In this document: positions 1 to 9,332 of the stretch, in pieces | How positions within the stretch are numbered: the first letter of the stretch is position 1 | Layout: every line of letters begins with the position of its first letter | Assembly (NCBI RefSeq): GCF_031822435.1 | Contig: NZ_JAVQLW010000004.1 | Span: 62,001-126,000 of the forward strand | DNA length: 64,000 nt | Direction: 5' to 3' | Source: Paracoccus sp. MBLB3053 | GTDB taxonomy: Bacteria; Pseudomonadota; Alphaproteobacteria; Rhodobacterales; Rhodobacteraceae | Program-made: the position numbers and the translations under genes | Notes under the pieces: generated by a model | Database searches by the model: none | What the model was told of the DNA's origin: nothing | Seen by the model: the letters and a program-made list of their open reading frames with translations, nothing else

Positions 1-1361
1 ACTATCTCGATGACGGGTGGTTTCCAGCGACCATCAAGGGCCACGTCTTTGGGCAGATAAAGGCGCATGACGGCGTAAAAGCCCTCGGATGGTGTGGGCA
101 ACCAGTTCGCCCCCTGTTCTTCGCCGGGGCTTTCGGACTGAAGGTGGATGACGATTGCACCGGCCTCGTCGCGATTCAGACCGGAGAGCATCGGGGAGTT
201 GATCAGGTAGCGATTGATCGGGTTGTCGACCAACAACTGCCGGGCCTTGTCATACATCGTGATCGACCAGAAGGCGGAGACAGGTGGTAGGGCATCGGCC
301 GCAAACCGCAACGCGTAATGATGCGCCTTGCCGTCCAACAGCGCGCCTTTCGCGTCCACGTTGTAGATGACGTAGAGCGCCTCTTGCGCCGTGTTACCAT
401 AGATGCCGCCCTGCGCGGCAGCGGCGCGGTCCATATAGCGCCCCTTCATGAACTCGGGCGTTCCGAACAGCTTTGCGGAATCCGTGAGATGCGCGACGGT
501 GTTGCGGATCTCCTGATCGCTGGGCCGTACAAGATCGCGCATCTGGGTCACGGTGCCCTCGGGCAGGCTGGCGGGCGGCCAGGCGGTCCCGGCTTGCAGT
601 CCGAGCGAGGCGGCGAAACTGTCGCGCAGGTTGCCCTCCCATGCCAGCGGCGGGGCGAATTGCAGCAGGAAAGCCGTCAGCGGCCAGAACTCGCTTAGCA
701 TCCGGTCGTCGTCGATCGCGGGCCAGTCGATGGCAGGCGCTGGAGCCGGGGCAGGCTTGCCCTCATAGGCCGACAATGTCCGTGCGCTGTAACCAGCCTG
801 AATCGCCTCGACCTTGCCGATGTCATCCGGCGCAAAAAGCTGAGTGCGGATGACGACAAGACCCAGATCGGTCGGTATCCGAACCACGCGCTTGATCCCG
901 GCAGGAGCCTCACCTTGCCAGCCCGGCCCTGCGATCAGAAAATCCCCGCCGCCATTGCCATCCATCCGCGTCCCCAGATAGTCGACATTGTGGGTATAGA
1001 GATCGATGATCTGGGCTGAGTAGTAGCGATCCGCCTCGATGGCGGGCAAGGTCACGACCAGCGGCTCGGCGCGCAGGTCCATGACCATGAAAGAATAGGG
1101 TGTGTCGGAGTTGGGGGTGATGATCGCCGTATCTTCGGGTGTATAGACCCGGGCGATGCTGGTCAGCGTGTTGAGCGGACCCTTGTACTGCTTGCCTCCC
1201 GGCTCCAGCGCATATTGGTAGAGGGTGAGGTAATTTTTCACCATCGGATAGGCATAAAGAAACGCCTCATGCGCCAGGGCGCCTGTATCCTGCGCGTGCA
1301 GCGGCAGGCTTGGCAACACTGCGGCCGCGACGCTTATCTGAAGCAGAGTCCGACGGTTCAT
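1..1361 (-). CDS. DUF1254/DUF1214 domain secreted protein (3' end cut by window edge)
   Basis: The reading frame is open from the ATG at 1361 to the left edge, so 453 residues are visible and the C-terminus is missing. It starts with a twin-arginine-like leader (MNRRTLLQ, then a hydrophobic run ending at LHAQ), so it is exported. The N-terminal half has DUF1254 features (ITPNSDTPYSF, then a stretch of rigid beta residues); the C-terminal part is DUF1214-like (PVSAFWSITMYD, DNPINRYLI). The family's reaction is not established. The ATG overlaps the stop of the upstream DUF1214 remnant. It is the last visible member of a minus-strand group with a second DUF1254 protein, an arylsulfatase and an outer-membrane channel, which suggests processing of an imported compound (inference). 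Confidence 0.88.
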   Translation of the reverse strand, partial: MNRRTLLQISVAAAVLPSLPLHAQDTGALAHEAFLYAYPMVKNYLTLYQYALEPGGKQYKGPLNTLTSIARVYTPEDTAIITPNSDTPYSFMVMDLRAEPLVVTLPAIEADRYYSAQIIDLYTHNVDYLGTRMDGNGGGDFLIAGPGWQGEAPAGIKRVVRIPTDLGLVVIRTQLFAPDDIGKVEAIQAGYSARTLSAYEGKPAPAPAPAIDWPAIDDDRMLSEFWPLTAFLLQFAPPLAWEGNLRDSFAASLGLQAGTAWPPASLPEGTVTQMRDLVRPSDQEIRNTVAHLTDSAKLFGTPEFMKGRYMDRAAAAQGGIYGNTAQEALYVIYNVDAKGALLDGKAHHYALRFAADALPPVSAFWSITMYDKARQLLVDNPINRYLINSPMLSGLNRDEAGAIVIHLQSESPGEEQGANWLPTPSEGFYAVMRLYLPKDVALDGRWKPPVIEI

Positions 1362-1662
1362 CGCACTTCCTCCGATTTTGGGAAAACCAATTTGCCATCA
1401 AGAATGCTGGTCTCGGGGCGGTAGAGGCGCACCATCCAGTTCCAGCCCTCCGGCGTTGGTAGGCAGTTCACGACCGCGCCGTCGCATCCTGCGAATTGGA
1501 CCGTTACGCTGCCATCGGCATTGGGCCTCGCGGTCAGTTTGTTCAGCGTATAAGCGTCCTTGGCGTTCGGCAAATATTATCCTTCGGCATTATAGACTGA
1601 GATCGACCAGAAGCCCTGCACTGGCACCTTGCCGTCAGTGCTTTGCTCTGTGATCGACGGCT
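1358..1662 (-). pseudogene. Broken DUF1214 C-terminal remnant
   Basis: The minus frame reads GFWSISVYNAEG, then an in-frame TAA, then NAKDAYTLNKLTA...GWNWMVRLYRP, ending at TGA 1358. This is the C-terminal DUF1214 fold of the DUF1254 family. The N-terminal two thirds are absent: homology stops near 1662, where a dispersed repeat begins. An in-frame stop plus 5' loss makes this a pseudogene. It probably represents a third tandem DUF1254 paralogue deleted by recombination at the repeat (inference). Confidence 0.8.
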
Positions 1663-1774
1663 TAGTTGCCGTTACTTTTGGCGGGCAAGGACGGCGAGGA
1701 GGTTCCTGCTGCGAGATGCCTGACCGGCCGCTATGACGAAACTGCCGCGCCACCTTGGCTGTAGTCGAACGGCC

Positions 1775-1864
1775 GCAATGGGCCGGCCCGCCCTGGCGGA
1801 GAGCAGGAAGCCCAACTCAGTCAGATCAGCCAATTGCTGTCCCGCAGCATGTTGCTCGGAGCCC
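1775..1864 (+). repeat. Dispersed repeat family R1, copy 1
   Basis: The segment carries the R1 core, GCCAATTGCTG followed by GCAGCATGTTGCTCGGAGCC, preceded by ATGGGCCGGCCC. The same order recurs near 7401, 11923 and 26526. It fills most of the gap between the DUF1214 remnant and the next gene; 1663-1774 and 1865-1987 show no convincing gene. Confidence 0.75.
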
Positions 1865-1987
1865 CAAAGCCGCCGGTCGCGGACTGACCTACAGTCCAGT
1901 GCTCGCCGGTCGCGAATAGCCCCAAAGCGGTCGTTCGCGCACATTCTACGAGTGGCGGACGAAGCGGTCGTAGCGGTGGCCCTGGCG

Positions 1988-3430
1988 TCACTCGATAACC
2001 GTGAAGTCGCCCGGCTTCCAACTGCCATCGAAGGCAGGAGGCTCGGGGCCGTAGATGCGGAAATAGACGAACCATCCCTTGCCCGGAAGGGTGCGGATCC
2101 ACCGATCCTGCTGGCCTTTTGGTGCCTCTGGCCCGAAGAGAAGATCGACATGGTCCCCGCTCAGGTCCGTCAGTTCGAAGAGCGAACGCAACGCGGCCTT
2201 CGCCTGCTCGGTCTGGATCTGGCTGCGTGTCTCGGCATCATAGACCGTCACCGACCAGAAGAGCCGGTTCGGAACCGGCAGCGGAACCCGTAGCCGGTAG
2301 GTCTTGCCGCCGTCAAGATACTCTCCCGCCTCGTCGCGCAGACCCAGCCAGTAGAGCGAACCGGTCGCGGGGTCGCGGCGGAACATCGCGGGTGAAGTCG
2401 CGATCGCCTGATAGAACCATTTCTCTGACGCGTAGCTGTCGCGGTAGTCAGGGGTGTCGAACGAGCCGTTCTCGAAACGCAGCGCCGCCCATTGCCATTG
2501 GCGGTCGGGCCAGACCAGCCGGTCCGGTCGGCGATCGGCCAGCGACTCGACCCGCATCTGTGCTGAACCGGTCTTCGCCGCCTCGACAAGGATAGCTGCC
2601 ATGCGCTCGTCCGGAGCGAACGGCATTCCCTTGGCAATACCCAGCGCCGCCAGGTCGCCGTAGAAGGCGCGCGAATCCTCCAGCACGGGTTCGCTGTTCA
2701 CGACCTCCTGGAGCACTTGCCAATATTCCAGATCGCGTTCGAAGCGCGTCGGCGTCTGGTCCTGCGGCATCTGGGTCACGTCGATCCATGCCGGGTCCAC
2801 CCAGTCCGAAGATGGGGTCAAGGGATGAACCTTGATTGTCTGCAGGCGCGCGATGGCGCCCTGCACGTCACCGGCTTCGGGCAGCGCCCTCATCCCGGCC
2901 ACCACGGTGAAGGACGTCGCGCGAGAGGGGTGGTAACCATCAGGGATCTCACCTTGGTAATCCGGCGGCAGCAGCAGGTGCTTTCCGCCCTTGCCGGCAT
3001 CGGGGCCGGGCAGGCCCATGTCCGCGATCCAGCGCTGGTGGATGTCCAGCGCCGCCCCCAGCAGGGGTCCCGGCGGAACCTCGATGACAAGCGGCCCGGC
3101 CCGGAGGTCGAGAAGCATCCCGCCATAGGGCGTGTCGGAGTTCAGGGTGAATCCGACATGGCGCGGCTGCGTGTCCATGTAGGTGAAAACCCGGTTCGGC
3201 TCTGCGCCCAGCCGCAACATCTCCCTGACGATCGCGGCGCTCGACACGGTCGGGTAAAAGAACCGATAGGCCCTGACCGCCCGGTTCAGGTCTGCCTCAC
3301 CGAACGCCATCTGCACCGTCTCGGGGGTAGGGTAGCCGCCATTGAACTGATAGTCCTGCGCGACAGAGGGCCCGATGCCTGCCACGACCGCGATCGCCCA
3401 AACTGCTATCAGTCTCCGTCTCACATGCAT
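1988..3430 (-). CDS. DUF1254/DUF1214 domain secreted protein
   Basis: This 480-aa protein begins at the ATG at 3430, preceded by AGGACAGGA; a longer in-frame start at 3505 would overlap the upstream gene and bury the signal peptide. MHVRRRLIAVWAIAVVAGIG is a Sec signal ending near VAQD. The DUF1254 part contains TLNSDTPYGGMLLDLRAGP; the DUF1214 part contains RLFWSVTVYDAETRSQIQ and ends in WFVYFRIYGPE. Length and domain order are normal for the family. It follows the arylsulfatase gene by 71 bases in the same direction and is paralogous to the gene starting at 1361. Substrate and reaction are unknown. Confidence 0.9.
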   Translation of the reverse strand: MHVRRRLIAVWAIAVVAGIGPSVAQDYQFNGGYPTPETVQMAFGEADLNRAVRAYRFFYPTVSSAAIVREMLRLGAEPNRVFTYMDTQPRHVGFTLNSDTPYGGMLLDLRAGPLVIEVPPGPLLGAALDIHQRWIADMGLPGPDAGKGGKHLLLPPDYQGEIPDGYHPSRATSFTVVAGMRALPEAGDVQGAIARLQTIKVHPLTPSSDWVDPAWIDVTQMPQDQTPTRFERDLEYWQVLQEVVNSEPVLEDSRAFYGDLAALGIAKGMPFAPDERMAAILVEAAKTGSAQMRVESLADRRPDRLVWPDRQWQWAALRFENGSFDTPDYRDSYASEKWFYQAIATSPAMFRRDPATGSLYWLGLRDEAGEYLDGGKTYRLRVPLPVPNRLFWSVTVYDAETRSQIQTEQAKAALRSLFELTDLSGDHVDLLFGPEAPKGQQDRWIRTLPGKGWFVYFRIYGPEPPAFDGSWKPGDFTVIE

Positions 3431-3501
3431 GATGGTCCTGTCCTCGTGATTAGCCCGCGGTTGCGACGATCGTGGGCGCAGATTGCGCCGCACCCTGTTG
3501 G

Positions 3502-5907
3502 TCATTTCAGGTCGATCTTGACCTGCTCGATGGCGCCGGTGAAGGCAAAGGGCGGCGTGTAGGTGAAATCGACAGCGGAGCCCACGTCTTCGCCCACGTC
3601 GAAGCCTTCACCGAGCGAGATCTGGATCGGGATCGTCTTCGGCAGCTCGCCCTTGGCCACATCGCTGCCGTTTACCTTCAGCGTCACCGTCGCGGACTTG
3701 CCGAACTCGCCCGCCGCGCCGTGATAGGCGAAATCGACTTGCAGTTCGGCCTTGCCGGCCGGCAGCTGATCGGGAGCGGTGATGGTGTGACGCTCAAGCG
3801 CGAGATAGTTGTAGACAAAGGTCGGTCGGCCATCGCGCAGGTAAAGCCCGTAGCCACCGACCAGGCCGCCATGCGTCGCTATCATGCCCTGCGCCCCGCT
3901 TTCGGGCACGTCGATATCGGCTGTCAGCGTCCAGGACCGGTTCAAAATGCGAGGTGCCGCGTCATTCGGCAGCGCCACCTGACCGGGGTAGTAGGTGAAC
4001 GAGGTCGCGTCGCCCGCAAGGCTCGGGCGTCCCATTTCTTCCGAGTTCAGCCGCTCAACCGCGCGCCAGTCCAGCGGCAGCACGTTATGCCGCGCCGCCT
4101 CGGCCCACCACAGGTCCTGCATCTGACGCAGCTTTTCCGGATTTTCCGCGGCCAGATCGTGGGCTTGGGTAAAGTCCTCGTCGATGTTGTAAAGCTCCCA
4201 TTCCTGCTTGTCGACGTCGTAGCCGGTATGGATCGGATTCCACGGAGCGAAGGCCATGGCCGAGGCCACCCAGCCGTCCTCGTAGATGCCCCTTGCGCCC
4301 GCCATCTCGAAATATTGCACCTTGTGCCGTTCCTCGGCGCCGGCATCGTCAAGGACAGGCGCGAAGCTGATACCCTCGATCGGCTTCTGGGGCACGCCGT
4401 TCAGCTCGGCGGGCGGGGTGATGCCAATCAGGTCGTAAAGCGTGGGCACGATGTCGATCGTGTGCAGAAATTGCGACCTGACCCCGCCACCTTCGGTGAT
4501 CCGCGCAGGCCAGGAGACAATCATGGGGTTGCGCGTGCCGCCGAAATGGCTCGCCACCTGCTTCGTCCACTGGAACGGCGTGTTCATCGCATGAGCCCAA
4601 GCAGATGGGAAATGATTATAGTGCTTCGGCCCGCCCAGCTCATCGATGACCTTCAGGTTTTCCTGCCAGCTTTCGGGGAAGCCGTTGAAGAACAGGTTTT
4701 CGTTCACCGAACCTTCAATACCTCCCTCGGCGCTCGACCCGTTGTCGCCGGCGATGTAGATGAAGATGGTGTTATCGGCACCCGGCAGCGCCTTCACCGC
4801 CTCGACCACGCGGCCCATCTCGTGATCGACATTGGCGCCGTAGCCCGCAAATACCTCCATCATCCGGGCGTAAAGCCGCTTCTGGTCGGCGTTCAGCGTA
4901 TCCCAGGCGGGCAGACCGTCCGAGCGTGCGGTCAGTTCGGCCTCAGCCGGGACCACGCCCAGTTCCTTCTGCCGTGCGAAGGCCTGTTCGCGGTAGGCGT
5001 CCCAACCGGCATCGAACTTGCCCCTGTAGGGTTCGATCCATTGCTCGGGCACCTGATGCGGCGAATGCGTGGCGCCGGGCGCGACATAAAGGAAGAAAGG
5101 CCGGTCGGGAGCGATGGTCTTCACCTTGCGCACCCAGTCGACCGCATGATCGGCAAGATCGGTGGTCAGATAGTAGTCCGGATCATCCGATGTCGGCACG
5201 AGGTTCCGATTCTCGTAAAGGATCGGGTTGAAATGGCTCATGTCCCCGGCGTTGAAGCCGTAAAAATAGTCGAAACCAAGGCCGTTGGCCCATCGGTCGA
5301 AGGGACCGGCCGCGCTTGCTTCCCAGGTGGGCGTGTTGTGGTTCTTGCCGATCCAAGCGGTCATGTAGCCGTTCTGGCGCAGCACCTCGGCGACCGTCCC
5401 TGCATTGCGCGGCAGAATTGCGGTATAGCCTTCATATCCTGTCGCCGTCTCCGCAATGACGCCCGCGGCAACCGAATGATGATTGCGCCCGGTCATCAGC
5501 GCGGCGCGCGTAGGCGAGCATAGCGCAGTGGTGTGGAAGCGAGTAAAGCGCAGCCCCTCCGCCGCGAGTGCGTCCATGGTGGGCGAGGCGATGCCGCCGC
5601 CGAAGGTCGCAAACTGTCCGTAGCCTGCGTCGTCCAGCAGGATCAACACGACGTTCGGCGCACCCTGCGGCGCTTGCACCGGCTGCGGGAATTGCGGCGG
5701 GTCGGAATCGAGGATCGTGCGCCCGACCGTGCCGGAGAATTGGAAATCGGACCGCGGCAGAACGCTCGGCGTTCCGGTCGAGGCAGACTGGGCGAGGACC
5801 GACCCGGTAAAGGCGAACGTCAGTGCGACAGTAGCGAGACCAGCGCTCGCGACTGAACCGGTCACACCTCGCATCAGGTTCATGGCGGGGATCATCGCTT
5901 TCAACAT
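3502..5907 (-). CDS. Secreted arylsulfatase
   Basis: The 801-aa protein hydrolyses sulfate esters (family knowledge). An N-terminal Sec signal ends near VLAQS (residue 40). The metal-binding start NVVLILLDDAGYGQ (85-98) is followed by the formylglycine motif C130-S-P-T-R134 and TGRNHH; C130 would be converted to formylglycine by a maturase not seen in this window. GDNGSSAEGG matches a second metal/active-site segment. About 200 C-terminal residues form a beta-rich domain. The start has a GGAGG site 7 bases upstream. With the channel gene upstream and the DUF1254 genes downstream it probably forms a sulfur-scavenging or sulfated-compound operon (inference). The natural substrate cannot be read from the sequence. 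Confidence 0.93.
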   Translation of the reverse strand: MLKAMIPAMNLMRGVTGSVASAGLATVALTFAFTGSVLAQSASTGTPSVLPRSDFQFSGTVGRTILDSDPPQFPQPVQAPQGAPNVVLILLDDAGYGQFATFGGGIASPTMDALAAEGLRFTRFHTTALCSPTRAALMTGRNHHSVAAGVIAETATGYEGYTAILPRNAGTVAEVLRQNGYMTAWIGKNHNTPTWEASAAGPFDRWANGLGFDYFYGFNAGDMSHFNPILYENRNLVPTSDDPDYYLTTDLADHAVDWVRKVKTIAPDRPFFLYVAPGATHSPHQVPEQWIEPYRGKFDAGWDAYREQAFARQKELGVVPAEAELTARSDGLPAWDTLNADQKRLYARMMEVFAGYGANVDHEMGRVVEAVKALPGADNTIFIYIAGDNGSSAEGGIEGSVNENLFFNGFPESWQENLKVIDELGGPKHYNHFPSAWAHAMNTPFQWTKQVASHFGGTRNPMIVSWPARITEGGGVRSQFLHTIDIVPTLYDLIGITPPAELNGVPQKPIEGISFAPVLDDAGAEERHKVQYFEMAGARGIYEDGWVASAMAFAPWNPIHTGYDVDKQEWELYNIDEDFTQAHDLAAENPEKLRQMQDLWWAEAARHNVLPLDWRAVERLNSEEMGRPSLAGDATSFTYYPGQVALPNDAAPRILNRSWTLTADIDVPESGAQGMIATHGGLVGGYGLYLRDGRPTFVYNYLALERHTITAPDQLPAGKAELQVDFAYHGAAGEFGKSATVTLKVNGSDVAKGELPKTIPIQISLGEGFDVGEDVGSAVDFTYTPPFAFTGAIEQVKIDLK

Positions 5908-6170
5908 GGATAGCCTCCTCGTTCTGTTCAGATGAGATCGAAAAAACTCAGGTCAGGTGTAAATCTGCAGGTATCGAAATGGGGTCGTCGCGGGTCGGGC
6001 TTCACTGTTTTTGGTGCAGTCGAAGTCTGGCGTAGCTTGGTAGCCGGTCGCGACATCCTTGCCGTAAGCCGGGCAAGATTGGTCTCGCTTGCCGCAACCT
6101 TCCGCTTCAGCGAGGATTCGGACAAGGACCAATTCGCGGCTTGGGCCAGCCGACGTCGGCCTCCGCAACT

Positions 6171-7178
6171 TCAGAACTTCCCGGCGATGGTCAGGAAGAC
6201 TGCGTCACCCTTCATGCGGTTATCCACGTCGATCTCGTGCGCCCATTTGAAGGTCAGGTCGATCTCGTTGCCGTTCGCCAGCTTGCTCTTGTAGGTCAGC
6301 AGGGGGCCGATGGCGATGGAACTGCCGCGGAAGCCATCATGGTTATCAGCGAAACCGCCATCATCGTCATCATCCTGTATCTGGTAAAGAAAACCTGCCA
6401 GTGCCCCGACGGCCAGTTGCTCATTGACGCTTTTCGTCATCGATACATCCAGATGGGCCACGGCACCGCTGTAGTAATCGGTGTCAGGGTTCCTCGTGTT
6501 GATATCGACGCCGAACTTGGCGGAAAGGTCCAAGCCCTGTTCCGGTATCAGGCGGGTCACGCCGATTGCCGGGGTGAAGGTCCAGTAGTTCAGGCCGATG
6601 AAGGCAATGTCGCCGCTCTCCCATTCACCGGTCGGAGCGGTGACGGTTAGAGAGGACGAGAAGAACATGTTCATGGCGTCGTTGTGCCAGCCAAGCGCGA
6701 CCGGGGCAAAGGCGATATCCCCCAGGCCCGCCACGTCCTGATCTGTGTCGATCGGACCGAGCTCCGCCGTGGCGCCGGTCCAGCCGAACGGCAGCGCGAA
6801 CTGAAAGGAGTAGGTCCAGTTTCCGGGGAGGCTTTGTTCAGGAACATAGACTCCGGCCAACGCGGTGACCCACATGTCGGCCTCAAGCCCGATGGCGATC
6901 CGTCCCTCGCCGAAGGGGACGGTGTCGCCCGCCTCGCCGTGGTAATAGGCATTCTGGATCCCCCAGTATAAGCCTGGTGCGGGCGGCACAACACCGGCCC
7001 CAGGGCCCGCGAAGATGCCAGGGATATAGCGGCCTGCCACCGCTTCGGTCGCCCGCGCCTGTGGCGCCGCCGAGGTCAAGAGCGCGGCTGTGACTCCGAT
7101 CAACAGAAGCGAGGAGCGTGCTCTCGCACTGCGGACCGTTCGCCTTTCAATGCTGAGATTTTCTAACGTGTCATGCAT
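6171..7178 (-). CDS. Outer-membrane channel, phenol-degradation MetA/SphA-like
   Basis: This 335-aa protein has a signal sequence (SSLLLIGVTAALLTSAAPQARA), alternating beta-strand residues and the aromatic C-terminal end FLTIAGKF, typical of an outer-membrane beta barrel. It resembles the MetA-pathway/SphA family of transporters for hydrophobic or aromatic compounds; the ligand is unknown. The ATG at 7178 is chosen because a GGAGG lies 9 bases upstream; an in-frame TTG at 7184 would be only 3 bases from it. It is first in the minus-strand group with the arylsulfatase (263-base gap, nothing recognisable in it). Confidence 0.82.
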   Translation of the reverse strand: MHDTLENLSIERRTVRSARARSSLLLIGVTAALLTSAAPQARATEAVAGRYIPGIFAGPGAGVVPPAPGLYWGIQNAYYHGEAGDTVPFGEGRIAIGLEADMWVTALAGVYVPEQSLPGNWTYSFQFALPFGWTGATAELGPIDTDQDVAGLGDIAFAPVALGWHNDAMNMFFSSSLTVTAPTGEWESGDIAFIGLNYWTFTPAIGVTRLIPEQGLDLSAKFGVDINTRNPDTDYYSGAVAHLDVSMTKSVNEQLAVGALAGFLYQIQDDDDDGGFADNHDGFRGSSIAIGPLLTYKSKLANGNEIDLTFKWAHEIDVDNRMKGDAVFLTIAGKF

Positions 7179-7400
7179 TGACAACTGCCTCCAATGCGAA
7201 ACCGAAAAGCGTCGACATCAGCGCCGTAGCCCGGTGCACGCAACCAAGCTATCGCAAGCGCCGCGGTGAGTCTTTCGTCACTTCCACAATTGAACGAGCA
7301 TGTTGCAAACTGGTATCGACGAGATCGATTAGCCCGTTGCTGGATGACTTGACTACGCTGGCAAGAGCGTCCGCTTTTGCCCGACCTTCACTATCCGAGG

Positions 7401-7462
7401 GCAGGTCACTCGCCTGAGCCAAACCAGCCAATTGATGTCCCACAGCATGTTGGTCGGAGCCC
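7401..7462 (+). repeat. Dispersed repeat family R1, copy 2
   Basis: GCCAATTGATGTCCCACAGC followed by ATGTTGGTCGGAGCCC matches R1 copy 1 with few changes. It sits immediately 5' of the truncated old-yellow-enzyme gene. The rest of 7179-7488 shows no gene. Confidence 0.72.
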
Positions 7463-7488
7463 TTTGCTGTCGTTCGAGCCCGGTTTGA

Positions 7489-7641
7489 GGCACGGATCCC
7501 TTCGCCCGTGCAGTGGCCAATCCGGATCTGGTGGAGCGCTTCCGCCGTGGCGCAGCGCTCAATCAACCGGACAGTGCCACCTTCTACCAGGGCGAGGAAC
7601 GCGGATATACCGACTATCCGACGCTCGATGATGCTGCCTGA
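7489..7641 (+). pseudogene. C-terminal fragment of an alkene reductase (old yellow enzyme)
   Basis: The plus frame ending at TGA 7641 reads VANPDLVERFRRGAALNQ, then TFYQGEERGYTDYPTLDDAA. These are the conserved last ~45 residues of NADH:flavin oxidoreductases of the N-ethylmaleimide reductase type. Everything upstream is missing, and a TGA at 7486 closes the frame just after R1 copy 2, so about 300 residues have been lost. The following NAD(P)-binding and TetR genes are frequent partners of such reductases, so a former three-gene unit is likely (inference). Confidence 0.75.
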
Positions 7642-7724
7642 GCAGCCAAACACGCGGGCCGGGGATGTGCCCCGGTTCGCAGCTTGATGGTCCTCTGGAC
7701 CGTTTCGGAAAGGCGGCGGGAGCC

Positions 7725-8360
7725 ATGACGGACGAGATATTGGTGGTCGGAGTCGGAGGACTGGGCAAATGCATGGTCCTCGAAGCACTTGGCCGAGGCC
7801 TACGCGTGTCGGTCCTCGTTCGGAATCGGACGAAGCTTGAAGCAGATCTTGGCAAGGAGATCGACCTTCAACTGAGCCAAATCACGGTCGGGGACGCCTT
7901 GCGGCCTACGGTCCTCGACGCGGCCATGGCCGGGGTGGATGTCGTGCTGTCCGGGAAGGGCGCCGATCCGGAACTGGCTGCGGCATTGGCAGATGCGGTC
8001 AAACGCAATCGGGTGAGCAAACTCTGCTGGCCGGCTGGCACCACGAATGTCATGGCCGAGGACGGGATCACGCCGAACTACAATAAACTTGCTCATCTCG
8101 GAACCTGGGTCGAGCGGGCCTTTCACGCCCATGCCGCCTGCATCGCGGCCATCCGCGCGGCGGACATCAACCATGTCATTTTCTGCCCCGGCCGCATGGC
8201 GGGTCTGGGCCGGCGAAGCCCGGATGTCGAAGCATCGCTGCGTATCAACCGCGATTCGGGCCCCTTCGTGTCTTACGAGGATGCCGCATGGGTGATGCTG
8301 GAAGCCGCCACCACTCATGAATATGACCGTCAACTGGTGAGCGCCGCAACGACGGTCTGA
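7725..8360 (+). CDS. NAD(P)-binding Rossmann protein, atypical SDR/NmrA-like
   Basis: A 211-aa single-domain protein. The dinucleotide motif GVGGLGKCMVLEAL follows the first strand (ILVVG), and VLVRNRTKL suggests an NADP-binding arginine loop. GVDVVLSGKGADPE and LGTWVERAF fit atypical SDR/NmrA proteins, many of which are reductases or redox sensors. The ATG at 7725 has GGGAG upstream; an in-frame ATG at 7665 lies directly after the reductase remnant and lacks a good site. It is followed by the TetR gene on the same strand. The specific reaction is unknown. Confidence 0.82.
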   Translation: MTDEILVVGVGGLGKCMVLEALGRGLRVSVLVRNRTKLEADLGKEIDLQLSQITVGDALRPTVLDAAMAGVDVVLSGKGADPELAAALADAVKRNRVSKLCWPAGTTNVMAEDGITPNYNKLAHLGTWVERAFHAHAACIAAIRAADINHVIFCPGRMAGLGRRSPDVEASLRINRDSGPFVSYEDAAWVMLEAATTHEYDRQLVSAATTV

Positions 8361-8481
8361 CCCTTCGGTCTCGCCGGCGAAGCCTGCGGCCAACTTACAT
8401 CGGCAAATTCGGAGACGGGTCGCCAGAAAGCGTGGACAGGCACCGGTTTGCAACCTAATGCCGACAGAAAGAGGATCGAAA

Positions 8482-9072
8482 ATGGCGCGTCCAAGAGAGT
8501 TCAACGAAGACGAAGCCCTGCTGCAGGCAACCCGGCTGTTCTGGAGCAAGGGATATGAAGGCACGTCGATGTCGGACCTGCTGCGCGTGACGGGCCTGAG
8601 CAAAAGCAGCCTTTACGACACTTTCGGCAGCAAGCGCGCTCTCTTCCTCGCAGCTTTCGAGGCCTATCGACTTGAGAGAATGCGGGTCATGCGCGGGTAT
8701 CTGCAAAGCGGGACGACCGCCTATGACGCGATTGCCGCCTTCTTCGCGATGGTGCTGGAGCATGCGCGTGCCGCCGATCGCCCCTTCGGCTGCATGAGCT
8801 GCAACGAAGCCGCCGAGATGGCACCCCATGACGAGGAAGTTCAAAATCTGATCGAACGGGACTTTGACGGTATGGAAACGGCCTTCGCCGAGGCTATCGA
8901 GCGCGGTCACGGAGACGGCTCCATCCCCCTCGAAAACGATGCAAGACAGTTTGCCCGCTTCCTGAATGCGACCCATCACGGAATTCAGATACTGGCCCGC
9001 ACCAAGGGTAATGTGGAGCGAATGGACGATGCCGTGACGGTAACGCTTCGCGCACTGAGGTCAGTAGGGTGA
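8482..9072 (+). CDS. TetR/AcrR family transcriptional regulator
   Basis: This 196-aa protein has an N-terminal TetR helix-turn-helix (ALLQATRLFWSKGYEGTS through GLSKSSLYDTFGSKRALF, residues ~10-55) and a C-terminal ligand domain containing GCMSCNEAAEMA. The ATG at 8482 has AAAGAGGA upstream and starts the usual MARPREF. It probably represses the adjacent NAD(P)-binding gene and formerly the old yellow enzyme; YxxF/QacR-like relatives often sense electrophiles (inference). The inducer is unknown. Confidence 0.9.
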   Translation: MARPREFNEDEALLQATRLFWSKGYEGTSMSDLLRVTGLSKSSLYDTFGSKRALFLAAFEAYRLERMRVMRGYLQSGTTAYDAIAAFFAMVLEHARAADRPFGCMSCNEAAEMAPHDEEVQNLIERDFDGMETAFAEAIERGHGDGSIPLENDARQFARFLNATHHGIQILARTKGNVERMDDAVTVTLRALRSVG

Positions 9073-9176
9073 CGGACTGACTGCGACAACAAGGTCAGGA
9101 TCTGAGGCCTCATTCTGAAGATATCGTCAGCTCACAAATATAGTTGTGAGGGGTTGCAGCGACTATGGCGAGCGGC

Positions 9177-9293
9177 AGGTTTGTCCGCATTTTTAACCGC
9201 GGCCGAGAGCATCTCGCTGCGCGGTGTCTGAGGGGCGGCTTTGGTGAATGCTGCTGCGCAGCATAGTGACAGGCCGACCGGCAGGTTAGGGCC
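9177..9293 (+). repeat. Dispersed repeat family R2, copy A
   Basis: The element reads GTTTGTCCGC, then CTGCGCGGTGTCTGAGGGGC, then the stem ATGCTGC-TGC-GCAGCAT (9248-9264). It lies between the TetR gene and the 3' end of the GHKL-nuclease gene. Related copies are at 11775, 14312 and 29191. Confidence 0.75.
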
Positions 9294-9332
9294 GTGCATT
9301 CCTTAGCAGGTTTGACAGCGTCAAATCTTGCA

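Noticed and set aside
3472..5523. 683-codon open frame on the plus strand opposite the arylsulfatase gene
   Set aside because: It is the mirror of a clear sulfatase with catalytic motifs; high GC keeps antisense frames open. No domain, signal or ribosome site.
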